From the NCBI GenBank assembly GCA_929200455.1, contig CAKMZR010000001.1, forward strand, positions 1-37,109: a DNA stretch of 37,109 bases, in the 5' to 3' direction. Of this stretch, positions 23,430 to 30,949 are shown in pieces. Within the stretch, counting starts at the first letter, position 1, and each line of letters starts with the position of its first letter. The notes beneath the pieces were generated by a model, which searched no databases, was not told the origin of the DNA, and saw only the letters and a program-made list of their open reading frames with translations. This DNA comes from an uncultured Alphaproteobacteria bacterium. Its GTDB lineage: Bacteria; Pseudomonadota; Alphaproteobacteria; CAKMZR01. Made by a program: the position numbers and the translations under genes.

Positions 23430-24089
23430 ATGAGTAGTAGGATGAGTGAAAGGCTAGAACATCTAACAAAGAGGTTGGGTTCTCGGGGGTTGGAGCTGTG
23501 GGTTAGGAAGGGGCGTATGGGGACTATTAAAGGTTGTGAAATGGTGCTGTTTATCGACGGCAAGCATAGCGGTTCAGTATCGCGTGACCTGAGCGAAGAC
23601 GCTGTTTTCAGGGCAGGGAACCTAAACCTAGAACTTGTTGCGGAACTCTACGAAACCCTATTACGGCAGGCAAACCCAGAGGAGAGCCAAAATTGGATAA
23701 TTTACCACCACTTCTGCCAAGACCTCCCAGACTCAGAACCCGAGCATTCCTACTCTGACCCCATTGACATCGCTGGAGGTGTCGGGCGGCTATACGGAAA
23801 GGAGAAGAAGACTAATGTTGTTCGTATTTGGATAAATGAAGATCGACTCCCTAATTTTATCAAAGAAAACTTCGGCGATGCCCCCCATTGGCTTCTAATG
23901 CCTCTAGTGGAGCGGTGGGGGAAAGCGTACTTTTACCTTCCTCAGACACTCGATTGCGACTTTGTCGCTCGTGAAATCGTGGAGGGGGTGTTCTGGGGAA
24001 GTAAAAGGTATGGTGCTCGTTTGGTCTCCTGTCGAGAAGGCGATCGACCGCACCTGTATATTTTTTTCCGTCAAGGGAAAAAAGACTAA
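23430..24089 (+). CDS. Hypothetical protein with unusual base composition
   Basis: 219 aa. GGGCGGGAGAA directly precedes the ATG. The coding strand is C-rich and carries codons (CTA, CCC, ACC) that are rare in neighbouring genes, which are G-rich and C-poor. This suggests a separate origin. Segments NWIIYHHFCQDLPDSEPE and NVVRIWINEDRLPNFI are readable but I do not recognise a family. Not predicted to be in the membrane. It could be an imported defence or host-takeover gene, but nothing in the sequence shows a function. Confidence 0.6.
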   Translation: MSSRMSERLEHLTKRLGSRGLELWVRKGRMGTIKGCEMVLFIDGKHSGSVSRDLSEDAVFRAGNLNLELVAELYETLLRQANPEESQNWIIYHHFCQDLPDSEPEHSYSDPIDIAGGVGRLYGKEKKTNVVRIWINEDRLPNFIKENFGDAPHWLLMPLVERWGKAYFYLPQTLDCDFVAREIVEGVFWGSKRYGARLVSCREGDRPHLYIFFRQGKKD

Positions 24090-24105
24090 TTTGAGGAGAG
24101 AAAAA

Positions 24106-24462
24106 ATGAGCGATGAATACAAACGGCAAGATCGGCAAGTAAATGAGGGGATTGAAAAGGCAGTATCGGCGGCGATGCATGTGCTTTTGTCACCACAGAA
24201 GCCAGAACAACCAGACTTGACTGACGACGAACTCAACCAGAAGGTGAAAAAGCTTGAAGATAGGCTTGAGGATGAGGGGGAACCGATATGGTCTCTTGAC
24301 GACGTCGAGAACGTTGTCGAGGAAGAGGGCTTTACCTTTGGCGATATGGAAGATTTTCAATCAATGAACATCGGCGAGGTCGATATTTTGTATAAGGAAA
24401 AGGTGGTGGCGGCGGTGAATATGGAGAGGGCTTTGACCATCGTCGGCTTTAAGAGGGTGTGA
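24106..24462 (+). CDS. Hypothetical acidic protein
   Basis: 118 aa with strong acidity (EDRLEDEGE, DDVENVVEEEGF, DMEDFQSM). GAGGAGAG precedes the ATG at 24106, which is preferred over an upstream in-frame start at 23962 that overlaps the previous gene. Mostly helical with a short beta end (VDILYKEKVVAAVNME). Acidic small early proteins can mimic DNA or bind host enzymes, but I have no motif. Confidence 0.6.
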   Translation: MSDEYKRQDRQVNEGIEKAVSAAMHVLLSPQKPEQPDLTDDELNQKVKKLEDRLEDEGEPIWSLDDVENVVEEEGFTFGDMEDFQSMNIGEVDILYKEKVVAAVNMERALTIVGFKRV

Positions 24463-24465
24463 AAT

Positions 24466-24567
24466 AAAAATGAATAATCTTCAAAAAAAGTGTTGACAAT
24501 GCTCTTTTTCTGGGCTATCCTGCAAATGTTGAGGGGGAGACAAACAAAAAAACGAAAGGTCAAAATC
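24466..24567 (+). promoter_or_regulatory. Early promoter-leader module P4
   Basis: TTGACA 24493-24498, 17-base spacer, TATCCT 24516-24521. AATAATCTTCAAAAAAAG upstream and a GAGGGGGAGACAAAC leader with AAAGGTCA downstream. The spacer (ATGCTCTTTTTC...) is unrelated to those of the other copies, so only the flanks are conserved. Confidence 0.8.
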
Positions 24568-24843
24568 ATGACAGTTTTTAAAGTTAAGTCAAAAGAAGCC
24601 TCGCACCGCTATATGGGGGCTGGCGAGGTGTTTTTTATCACGCAAGACGACGAGGTTGTTGACTTGGTGTACACGGAGAGGCAGAATCACTTTCCTCTCC
24701 GAAATTTCACCTATACAGACACGCGGGCTATGGGCGATGAGGATTGGTCAATGTTTGTTAATTCTGTCCTGGACGATTGGAAAGAGGCAGGGCATGAAGT
24801 CAAGACGGGCATGGCGGGTTCTTACGAGGTGACAGAAATCTAA
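24568..24843 (+). CDS. Hypothetical early protein
   Basis: 91 aa, starting at ATG 24568 with AAAGG upstream (the in-frame ATG at 24526 lies inside the leader). Strands and acidic loops (GEVFFITQDDEVVDLVY, DEDWSMFVNSVLDDWKEAGH). Not recognised. First gene of the P4 unit. Confidence 0.55.
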   Translation: MTVFKVKSKEASHRYMGAGEVFFITQDDEVVDLVYTERQNHFPLRNFTYTDTRAMGDEDWSMFVNSVLDDWKEAGHEVKTGMAGSYEVTEI

Positions 24844-24873
24844 TTTTGGGATAAAGGGGTGGGAGAGAGGAAG

Positions 24874-25224
24874 ATGAAGATGATGAATAGGAAAAAGCCA
24901 ATACCTTCAGTTCGGTCAATAATGAATATCCCTTTTGGCACTGAAGACTTTGCAAATTATTGCAAGAAAAAGAGAATACAATTCAAAGTTGTAGAAGTTT
25001 GCGATTTTGAAGAGGTGCGTTTTTATGGGCAGGGGTTGAAGGGCGGCAAGTGGAGGGGTGTTCTGGGCGAATCAAAAACGCGAGGAGTGAAAATCATCAA
25101 AACGATGTACGTGACTGACTACACCAATGAAGAGCATTTCGATCCGCTACCCATACCTTACTCTTTTGATACAACTCACGGTTGTTTTCCTATTGACGGA
25201 AGGGGATTCGGCGATGAATATTAA
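24874..25224 (+). CDS. Hypothetical early protein
   Basis: 116 aa. GGGGTGGGAGAGAGGAAG upstream is a class B-like G-rich ribosome leader. Starts at 24874, 24880 and 24883 are all possible. The sequence (FGTEDFANYCKKKRIQFKVV, then EVRFYGQGLKGGKWRGVL) suggests a small alpha/beta protein. No family recognised. It overlaps the next gene by 11 bases. Confidence 0.5.
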   Translation: MKMMNRKKPIPSVRSIMNIPFGTEDFANYCKKKRIQFKVVEVCDFEEVRFYGQGLKGGKWRGVLGESKTRGVKIIKTMYVTDYTNEEHFDPLPIPYSFDTTHGCFPIDGRGFGDEY

Positions 25225-25507
25225 AAGAGAGATGACGGCAAAAGAGACGGCGGTTTTGAGCAAGGTGGATCACCTTCTTGCAAAAATTGAGGAGGAGGGT
25301 GATGTGATTTGCATTGAGGAGATGGGGGATGATTTTAAAAAACATGGGTTTGAGATTGAGTTTTCAAGTGGGGTTCCTGCGGGGGAAAATGCAACCTATG
25401 GGGTTTATTTTCAGGGAATAGAGGTAGCAGAGTTTGATGTTGAAAATGGCTTTTATTTAGACGGATATTCGGTGTTGGAGGAGGTTTTTCTTGATGGTGA
25501 CGAGTAA
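25214..25507 (+). CDS. Hypothetical early protein
   Basis: 97 aa, starting with an N-terminal helix (KETAVLSKVDHLLAKIEEEG) and continuing with strands (GFEIEFSSGV, YGVYFQGIEVAEFDVENGF). The ATG at 25214 is chosen since earlier in-frame starts lie inside the upstream gene. It overlaps the following gene by 14 bases. No family recognised. Confidence 0.5.
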   Translation: MNIKREMTAKETAVLSKVDHLLAKIEEEGDVICIEEMGDDFKKHGFEIEFSSGVPAGENATYGVYFQGIEVAEFDVENGFYLDGYSVLEEVFLDGDE

Positions 25508-25841
25508 AAAAAGAGTGACAATAACTGAAGAGATGCGGCATAAGGTGCGTTTTGCTCTTTATTATCCCATCAGAGGCGGTGGAAAACACGCTATGGTTGC
25601 AAAAGACTTCACGGCATTTACACCTTCTTGGATGAGCAATCTTCTCACGGGGGAATCTGAAGGCAAAAAATGCAATATTGAGCGGATTGAACACATTGCG
25701 GCGAGGACGGGGTATGACCTTGACTTTTTTATGGATGAAAGTCAGAAGGTGTGTATAGCGGAAATCGTCTTGATTTGTGCAAAGGAATTCAACAAGGGGT
25801 TGAAAAGCGGTAATAATCTCAATGAAGGAAAAAAATCATGA
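25494..25841 (+). CDS. Possible helix-turn-helix DNA-binding protein
   Basis: 115 aa, ATG 25494 with GGAGGAGG shortly upstream. Residues 34-60 (AMVAKDFTAFTPSWMSNLLTG) and the later IERIEHIAARTGYDLDFFM read like a Cro/XRE-type helix-turn-helix: helix, turn with an Ala, recognition helix ending in a hydrophobic pair, then a third helix. If so it may be a repressor or activator of the early promoter module. Evidence is moderate and based on pattern only. It overlaps the exonuclease start. Confidence 0.45.
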   Translation: MVTSKKRVTITEEMRHKVRFALYYPIRGGGKHAMVAKDFTAFTPSWMSNLLTGESEGKKCNIERIEHIAARTGYDLDFFMDESQKVCIAEIVLICAKEFNKGLKSGNNLNEGKKS

Positions 25842-26701
25842 TTGAAGAAACTGTTGACCATAAAGCAAAAAAGGCGTCTCCGTCTATTTTGTGGCGGGTT
25901 CACACGATGACCCCACGGCAAGCTTTCACGGAGAGTGAGCAAACGGACGACATGTTGCTCGGTTCACTCATCCATAGGTTGATTTTGGATGATGGCACAA
26001 TAAGTGAGAAGTATCATCCTCTTGATTTTGGCAAGAGGCGGGGGACAAAAGAGTGTCAGGCGTTGGAGGAGAGGGGCATCACACCCGTACCACACAACTT
26101 ATGGATGCGTGCAAAGTATGCGGCGTGGGCGGTTGAGTACAACAAAAGGGCAAATAACTTGATAAGGGCGGCGAAGAGGGTCGGTGACGTTGAGAAGAGG
26201 TTGCAAGCTGAGGTTGTATTGGGTGATACGGAGATTGAGGTCAATGGCGTTTTTGACGCGACCTTCACCGATGAAAAGGGCTTTTTTATTGTCGATGTGA
26301 AGACCTGTTCAAAAATGCCACTTAAGAGCGAATTTATCAAAAAAATAAGAGACGGTGGAATGGGGATGAAGGCGGCGGCTTATATGATGATTGCGGATTA
26401 CAACCAACTCAAAAAAGCAGACGGCAACAACTGGTTCGTGTGGATTTTTGTTTCTACAACCTCACCCTTTGAAGTCAGGGTGGTTTATGCGGCGGCTGAT
26501 GATAGAATTATTGCTGAGGGTGAGGTTGATTTTTGGGCGGCGTTAGAGAAATTCCGATGGATACAATCGCAAGATGAAATTCCAGACGAAAGGGGTACAC
26601 ATGACGGTATTGATTTAAGTGAAATCTGGTATGAAAAAGCACTTTACTCAACCGTTGCAAACCAACCAACACAACCAGAAAGCGAGTTTGATGATGAGTA
26701 A
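25838..26701 (+). CDS. RecE-like PD-(D/E)XK exonuclease
   Basis: 287 aa. It has the RecE/exonuclease VIII-type pattern: LLGSLIHRLIL (His46) near the start, QAEVVL (Glu125), GVFDAT (Asp140) and IVDVKT (Asp153, Lys155), then MKAAAYMM in a late helix. A 5'-3' exonuclease of this class makes single-stranded tails for annealing. It is two genes upstream of a RecT-like protein, so together they form a phage recombination pair. ATG 25838 has AAGGAAAAAA upstream. Confidence 0.8.
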   Translation: MIEETVDHKAKKASPSILWRVHTMTPRQAFTESEQTDDMLLGSLIHRLILDDGTISEKYHPLDFGKRRGTKECQALEERGITPVPHNLWMRAKYAAWAVEYNKRANNLIRAAKRVGDVEKRLQAEVVLGDTEIEVNGVFDATFTDEKGFFIVDVKTCSKMPLKSEFIKKIRDGGMGMKAAAYMMIADYNQLKKADGNNWFVWIFVSTTSPFEVRVVYAAADDRIIAEGEVDFWAALEKFRWIQSQDEIPDERGTHDGIDLSEIWYEKALYSTVANQPTQPESEFDDE

Positions 26702-27566
26702 TATTGGACACAACAACCCTCCTGCGGCAGAGTTTGAAGATATTCTACTGGAGATTGAAAACATGAAGATGGGTGGGATTGAGGAGGTGCAACAGGCGGT
26801 GATGGAGTTGAAGGATGGCTTGACTTTGACGGAAGCTGAGTTGAGAGATGAAGAGCATTTAATCCTCAGGGAAGAGGATGTACATGGCTTGAAACAACTT
26901 GAGGTTGATGCATCTCAACTGCTTAAGAACATAAATAATGGCAGAATCGGAATTGACAAGAGGTTGCAATCTTTCAACGATCACAATCGTGGGGAAATTA
27001 AAGAAATAACTCAGCATTTTGAAAAGCTGAAAGGTCAGTTGAGAGACCTTCTTAAGGTTTCACAGCGTCGTGCAGAGAAGGTTGAGAGGGAGCGTCGTCA
27101 AGAGCAACTCAGGGTTGCAGAAGAAGAGCGACGCAAGGCGGAGGAGCAGGATAGGATTTTGCGTGAAAAACAACTCGAAGCACAGAGAAATGCTGATGAA
27201 AAAGAGGCGGCAAAGATTGCAGAAGAGAGGCGGGCGGCAGAAGAGTTGGCGGTGGAAGCAACGGCAAACCTTGGAGTTGCGGCGGCGGCGGCGTCAGAAG
27301 AGGACGTCGTCAAGAAAGACGTGTCTTCATTCTTGAAAGTTAAGAATGATGGGCATATAGTGCTGAGTACGGGTGACGACCTGCGGAAGTTTATGTATGA
27401 AAATCCACATCTGTTTACCCTAAATCAAGCTATGGTTGCAACAATGGCAAGAGAAGAGTTGACAAAACTCAAAAAAGCGGGTGGAAAGTTAGTCGGTGAA
27501 GTGGTCGAGATAGACCTCATTCCTGGCTTGAAAATCAACATCATAGAACAGGACAAAATGCGATGA
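26691..27566 (+). CDS. Coiled-coil protein between recombination genes
   Basis: About 291 aa. It opens MSNIGHNNPP, which I know as a start of alphaproteobacterial phage and prophage proteins. A long charged coiled coil spans about residues 110-210 (QRRAEKVERERRQEQLRVAE and on), then an Ala-rich linker and a small C-terminal domain (SFLKVKNDGHIVLSTGDDL). Placement between nuclease and annealing protein suggests a role in recombination, such as tethering or regulating the pair. No enzyme motif seen. Confidence 0.6.
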   Translation: MMSNIGHNNPPAAEFEDILLEIENMKMGGIEEVQQAVMELKDGLTLTEAELRDEEHLILREEDVHGLKQLEVDASQLLKNINNGRIGIDKRLQSFNDHNRGEIKEITQHFEKLKGQLRDLLKVSQRRAEKVERERRQEQLRVAEEERRKAEEQDRILREKQLEAQRNADEKEAAKIAEERRAAEELAVEATANLGVAAAAASEEDVVKKDVSSFLKVKNDGHIVLSTGDDLRKFMYENPHLFTLNQAMVATMAREELTKLKKAGGKLVGEVVEIDLIPGLKINIIEQDKMR

Positions 27567-28267
27567 ATAATTCATGGACAAATGAGCAAGAGGAGATGCA
27601 GTCTTCTGTGCCTCAGAAAACTCAACCAAAAAAACAGCCTCTCAAAAAGAAAGAGAGCTCGGCGTTTGACAATGCGACGACGATTGGTGGCTTTGAAAAT
27701 GACGACTCTTGGTTGCAAAAAAGGGAGGAGGTAGAGAGGGCGTATTTTGCTTTTTACAAGATAGGTCAACCCACAAGTGACCTTGATGGGTATTTGCACG
27801 CGGCGGGCGTCGGCTTCATGCAACAGTTTTTGATGGAATTACCATTCGGCAAAAAACAATTCCACGTTGCAAGATTTGCGGGTTCTTACACTCCTATTTT
27901 CTCTTATCACTCAAAACTTGCCTATGCTTTGAATTTACGGGGTGAGGATGGGAGGAAATTGGTCAAGAGGGTAAACTGCAACTTTAAGTATAATGACGAT
28001 GGTGAACCTTTGACGTGCATTGCAACCATAGATACTCATGATGTTGAGGGGTTCGTGGGCTATGAAATCACCAAAACCCTTGCAAAAAGGATGGAGCAGA
28101 ATTCAACCGAGAAGAGCATGTGGCGGCGAGAACCTGAGACCATGTGGGAAAAAACAACCTTGAGTAGAGCACTGGATAGATTGCAAGGGATGCAAGAAAT
28201 CTATGATGAGACGGCGGAGACGTCTTTTGATGTGCAAAATTCAACCAAAAAGCGACCATTCGACTGA
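27563..28267 (+). CDS. RecT-like single-strand annealing protein
   Basis: 234 aa. The region SYHSKLAYALNLRGEDGRKL, NCNFKYNDDGEPLTCIATID, and MWEKTTLSRALDRLQGM (near 195-215) follows the RecT/ERF-type pattern: strand pair, then a helix with K-T-x-L-x-R near the end. It anneals single strands produced by the nuclease upstream. The first 45 residues are disordered and rich in Gln/Lys/Pro. ATG overlaps the preceding stop as ATGA. The family is close to RecT but not exactly determined. Confidence 0.65.
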   Translation: MNNSWTNEQEEMQSSVPQKTQPKKQPLKKKESSAFDNATTIGGFENDDSWLQKREEVERAYFAFYKIGQPTSDLDGYLHAAGVGFMQQFLMELPFGKKQFHVARFAGSYTPIFSYHSKLAYALNLRGEDGRKLVKRVNCNFKYNDDGEPLTCIATIDTHDVEGFVGYEITKTLAKRMEQNSTEKSMWRREPETMWEKTTLSRALDRLQGMQEIYDETAETSFDVQNSTKKRPFD

Positions 28268-28275
28268 GAGGGATT

Positions 28276-28596
28276 ATGAGTATATTTAAGAAGCTGTTCA
28301 AAAAACTACTGCCAGACCCCAATAGGATTGATTTTCTTGAACATACCTTTAAAGAGGGTATGGCGTTTTTAGAAATAAAATATAACCTTGAATACAACCT
28401 TAAGACGGGTAAGATGAAGTTGGGGTTGAGTTCAAGGACGGACGGGACGACCGACTTTACGGATAGGGAGGTGTATCTTATACAAAAACTTTTCGCACAA
28501 TGTATCATAAGAAATAGACAAGAAGATGTGGGGGCGATGCGTCTTAAGGTTGAGAAGTGCGGCGATGAGGATAAAGAGGAGAGAGTGTTGCATTAA
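28276..28596 (+). CDS. Hypothetical protein
   Basis: 106 aa. GAGAGGGATT before ATG. The first 20 residues are basic and hydrophobic (MSIFKKLFKKLLPDPNRIDF), amphipathic and possibly membrane-associated. A strand pair (IKYNLEYNLKTGKMKLGLSS) follows, then a helix (EVYLIQKLFAQCIIRNRQED). No family recognised. It closes the P4/recombination unit and is followed by module P5. Confidence 0.5.
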   Translation: MSIFKKLFKKLLPDPNRIDFLEHTFKEGMAFLEIKYNLEYNLKTGKMKLGLSSRTDGTTDFTDREVYLIQKLFAQCIIRNRQEDVGAMRLKVEKCGDEDKEERVLH

Positions 28597-28693
28597 AAAA
28601 ATGCATTTTATTCAAAAAAAGAATTGACAAGGTGAAATGCGGGTGGTAATGTAAGGTCATGAGGGGGAGAAAAACAAACGAAAGGTCAGATAA
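28597..28693 (+). promoter_or_regulatory. Early promoter-leader module P5
   Basis: TTGACA 28624-28629, 17-base spacer, TAATGT 28647-28652. Upstream has the AAAATGCATTTT palindrome (28597-28608), as in P1, followed by ATTCAAAAAAAGAA. Leader matches P2 almost base for base (ATGAGGGGGAGAAAAACAAA then CGAAAGGTCA). Confidence 0.85.
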
Positions 28694-29038
28694 ATGGTAG
28701 ATTTGAGAAGTTTTAGGGTACAGCTGTACAAAGAGGAGGCAAAAGATTTATTGTTATATCTGCTGTCTCGTATTTTTCACGAATGGCGGGAGAAATGCCA
28801 CAACCAAAAAAGCTTAGCTTATAAGCTCGGGCGGTTTGGTTTTGTGATGAGCGATGAGGATTTTGTAGGCGAAAAGGTCTTTGATGTTCTTTTCGGCAAA
28901 TGCAGGATTGCAACCATAACGTTAAAGAGGTCGGTGGAAACGGTCGCAGTGCAATATTCTCAAGATGAGGCGGAGTGGGCGGATTTGGAAGAGGTGTCTT
29001 TGGTGGGTTATGAGATTTTTTCTGAGGGAGACGAATGA
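28694..29038 (+). CDS. Hypothetical early protein
   Basis: 114 aa, start at ATG 28694 after AAAGG. Starts with a helix (KEEAKDLLLYLLSRIFHEW), then strands (VLFGKCRIATITLKRSVETV). No family recognised. The stop overlaps the start of the next gene. First gene of the P5 unit. Confidence 0.5.
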   Translation: MVDLRSFRVQLYKEEAKDLLLYLLSRIFHEWREKCHNQKSLAYKLGRFGFVMSDEDFVGEKVFDVLFGKCRIATITLKRSVETVAVQYSQDEAEWADLEEVSLVGYEIFSEGDE

Positions 29039-29286
29039 TGGAAAATTGGAAAAAATATATTGTCTATGGGAAGCCTCTCAAGGAAAAAATCAGAGGCATT
29101 TTAGGCGGTGCGGAAAGGATGGGGGTTTATGTTTGCATGAGCAAATATGGACAAGTTTTAGACGTTTTTTCATGCCTTAAAGTCGATGAAATAAAGAGGG
29201 TGACGGGTTCTTCAATCTGTCTGGGCTATGTCTTTTTTGACAAGAAAAGGTGTGTTGTTAAATATCAAACGGGAGAAAAATCATGA
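29035..29286 (+). CDS. Hypothetical early protein
   Basis: 83 aa with GAGGGAGAC upstream. The sequence (GVYVCMSKYGQVLDVFSCLK and SSICLGYVFFDKKRCVVKYQ) is beta-rich with four cysteines. No family recognised. It overlaps both neighbours. Confidence 0.5.
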   Translation: MMENWKKYIVYGKPLKEKIRGILGGAERMGVYVCMSKYGQVLDVFSCLKVDEIKRVTGSSICLGYVFFDKKRCVVKYQTGEKS

Positions 29287-29666
29287 CGACGGCGAAGGAT
29301 AAGGCGTTTATTGCCAGATTAAATTGGGTGAGGATGATGGACGGTTTAGTCGATAAGAAAATTGAAACTTTGAAGCGTTATTGGGAGGGCAAGGGGTACA
29401 CTGTGACGTCTTTTGCTTTGGAGTGCGGCAGGAGTTGCGTGCCGTTCACGGTTTGGTCTGAGTACGGCGAAGGTATAGAGGGAAAAGTCTTTTTTAGTGC
29501 GTTTGTCGGGTGGACCTCTCAGAGGAATGGTCTGCCAGTGTTCAGGGTGGATCAGAACGGCGGCGATCTGAAGGGGTGGTATAGGCAAATCAGAGACGAC
29601 GCGTGTTATCACGCAACAAAACATGCGGATTCAGACTTTTTGAGAGAGGAATGTGAAGATGAGTGA
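29283..29666 (+). CDS. Hypothetical early protein
   Basis: 127 aa, ATG 29283 overlapping the preceding stop. Regions NWVRMMDGLVDKKIETLKRY (helix) and FTVWSEYGEGIEGKVFFSAF (strands) suggest a small mixed fold. Ends with His/Asp/Glu-rich residues. No family recognised. The next module P6 follows. Confidence 0.5.
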   Translation: MTTAKDKAFIARLNWVRMMDGLVDKKIETLKRYWEGKGYTVTSFALECGRSCVPFTVWSEYGEGIEGKVFFSAFVGWTSQRNGLPVFRVDQNGGDLKGWYRQIRDDACYHATKHADSDFLREECEDE

Positions 29667-29667
29667 T

Positions 29668-29770
29668 GATAAAAAAATGAATAAAATGCAAAAAAGTTGT
29701 TGACACAGCAGAACGGGGGTGGTAATGTACAGTCATGAGGGGGAGAAAAACAAACGAAAGGTCAGAAATC
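29668..29770 (+). promoter_or_regulatory. Early promoter-leader module P6
   Basis: TTGACA 29700-29705, 17-base spacer, TAATGT 29723-29728. Upstream part AATGAATAAAATGCAAAAAAG mixes features of the two other subtypes. Leader as in P2 and P5, ahead of ATG 29771. Confidence 0.85.
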
Positions 29771-30040
29771 ATGAGCATCACAATCACACTTAATACAAAC
29801 GCAATCCAACAGGACACGGGCAAGGCGGTCTTGGTGAAAATCCCATCGTCAGATTCGGCTTTTTGGATTCCCAAGAAAATGGCTAGAAGCGGAAAGGGTA
29901 ACACCCTCCGTTGTTGGTTCCCCACAGGAAGCTGGGATGTCAGAGTTGTAAGGTTGTCAACCAAGTGTGACAATGCCCAGCAGATGACCTCTCAGGAGTT
30001 GGCAGATGGCTTTTCTGGTTTGGAAGGAAAAGTCAGCTAA
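29771..30040 (+). CDS. Hypothetical early protein
   Basis: 89 aa. ATG 29771 with AAAGG upstream. Strands (ITITLNTNAIQQDTGKAVLV) and a basic middle (IPKKMARSGKGNTLRCWFPT). It could bind nucleic acid through the basic patch, but no family is recognised. Confidence 0.5.
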   Translation: MSITITLNTNAIQQDTGKAVLVKIPSSDSAFWIPKKMARSGKGNTLRCWFPTGSWDVRVVRLSTKCDNAQQMTSQELADGFSGLEGKVS

Positions 30041-30104
30041 GTGGGGGCAGGGGTGGGAGGGGTGGGATTTCATTAACAGGAGTGGGAAGAAAAGGACTTT
30101 GACT

Positions 30105-30440
30105 ATGAAATTCGATTATAGAAACAGTGAAAACGGCAAAGGGCTTAAGAGGCTTTTGTCGCACGATGACTCCGAAGCCATCATAACTGCCGCAACAAAC
30201 CATATCCGTATACATGGGGATGGCGGTTATGCTATGGGAAAAGCTATAACTTCTCAACAAAAAGACACCGTCCATGCGGATATGTCACTTGCCGAAAAAG
30301 GTATAGAGGGGGAAATGGCATTGATGGTAAAAACACTTCATCGAGTACTCGACAGAGATGTTGCACTCCGTACAACAGAAGAAATAGATGAAATCGCAAG
30401 ACTAGAGTTTTTGAAGGGAGTGCAATTGGCAGGCAACTAA
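30105..30440 (+). CDS. Hypothetical protein with foreign base composition
   Basis: About 111 aa from ATG 30105 (AAAAGGA upstream). An in-frame ATG at 30006 would add 33 residues, but these run through a G-rich stretch that looks like leader. The coding strand is A- and C-rich, different from the neighbours. Its helices (SEAIITAATNHIRI, DEIARLEFLKGVQL) are clear. No family recognised. Confidence 0.45.
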   Translation: MKFDYRNSENGKGLKRLLSHDDSEAIITAATNHIRIHGDGGYAMGKAITSQQKDTVHADMSLAEKGIEGEMALMVKTLHRVLDRDVALRTTEEIDEIARLEFLKGVQLAGN

Positions 30441-30454
30441 ACTATAGAGGGAAT

Positions 30455-30493
30455 GGGTCAATAAATAGGGGTGGGAGAAATGAGGATGATGTG
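30455..30493 (+). promoter_or_regulatory. G-rich leader, class B-like (copy 3)
   Basis: GGTCAATAAATAGGGGTGGG, then AGAAATGAGGATGATGTG and the ATG at 30494. It shares the GGGG-rich stretch and GGGAGAAATGAG with the leader at 23401-23430. The first ATG (30481) opens a four-codon frame that ends at TGA overlapping the real start. Confidence 0.45.
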
Positions 30494-30925
30494 ATGGCAG
30501 AAGAAGAAGATTGGGACGACGATGTGGAGGAGGAGGCGGGGTTGTCTCGAAGAGAGCAGGCAAAAATGAGACCCGAGGAGGATAAGGGTGTGAGGAATAA
30601 TAAAAGAAAAGCGGAAGAATATGGTGTCTTGATGGCGGCGGAGTGCTTGGAAAAAATGGATTTTGACGAGGCTTGCGAGATGTTTAGGCAGAGATTCGGG
30701 AGAGAGGTTGTAGTGGAGGGGAGTGTAATTTGGGTTTTTGAAAACGGGACGGTTAATGAAATGGTCGAGAAATCGGTAATTATGGCAGGCAATGACATAA
30801 CGGTTCAATCTTGCGAATCGGCAATATGCAAAATCAGGCGTCTTTATAAAGACGGACTTTTGTTGAGGGCGATAAAGTGGAAGAATATCTGGCAGATTGA
30901 CCTGAAGAAGAGGATTGAGCAGTGA
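30494..30925 (+). CDS. Hypothetical acidic-start protein
   Basis: 143 aa. N-terminus very acidic (AEEEDWDDDVEEEAG), then basic (RREQAKMRPEEDKGVRNNKR), then helices. Residues CLEKMDFDEACEMFRQRFGR and ICKIRRLYKDGLLLRAIK suggest a helical DNA-binding or adaptor protein. No family recognised. The stop is followed by palindrome copy 4, as SprT is by copy 3. Confidence 0.5.
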   Translation: MAEEEDWDDDVEEEAGLSRREQAKMRPEEDKGVRNNKRKAEEYGVLMAAECLEKMDFDEACEMFRQRFGREVVVEGSVIWVFENGTVNEMVEKSVIMAGNDITVQSCESAICKIRRLYKDGLLLRAIKWKNIWQIDLKKRIEQ

Positions 30926-30929
30926 TATT

Positions 30930-30949
30930 TTTGCATCGTACGATGAAAA
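30930..30949. repeat. 22-bp palindrome, copy 4 (intergenic, one base lost)
   Basis: TTGCATCGT left arm and ACGATGAAAA right arm, core CATCGTACGATG at 30934-30945. Here the right arm lacks the C found in the coding copies. It lies 2-3 bases after the stop of the 30494 gene and is followed by AAAAGGGGTAGGGG, the same leader as after copy 3. Confidence 0.85.

Noticed and set aside
25494..25841. A lysogeny repressor
   Set aside because: Only a possible HTH is visible, with no peptidase domain, integrase or divergent promoter region nearby. I do not call a lysogeny module.
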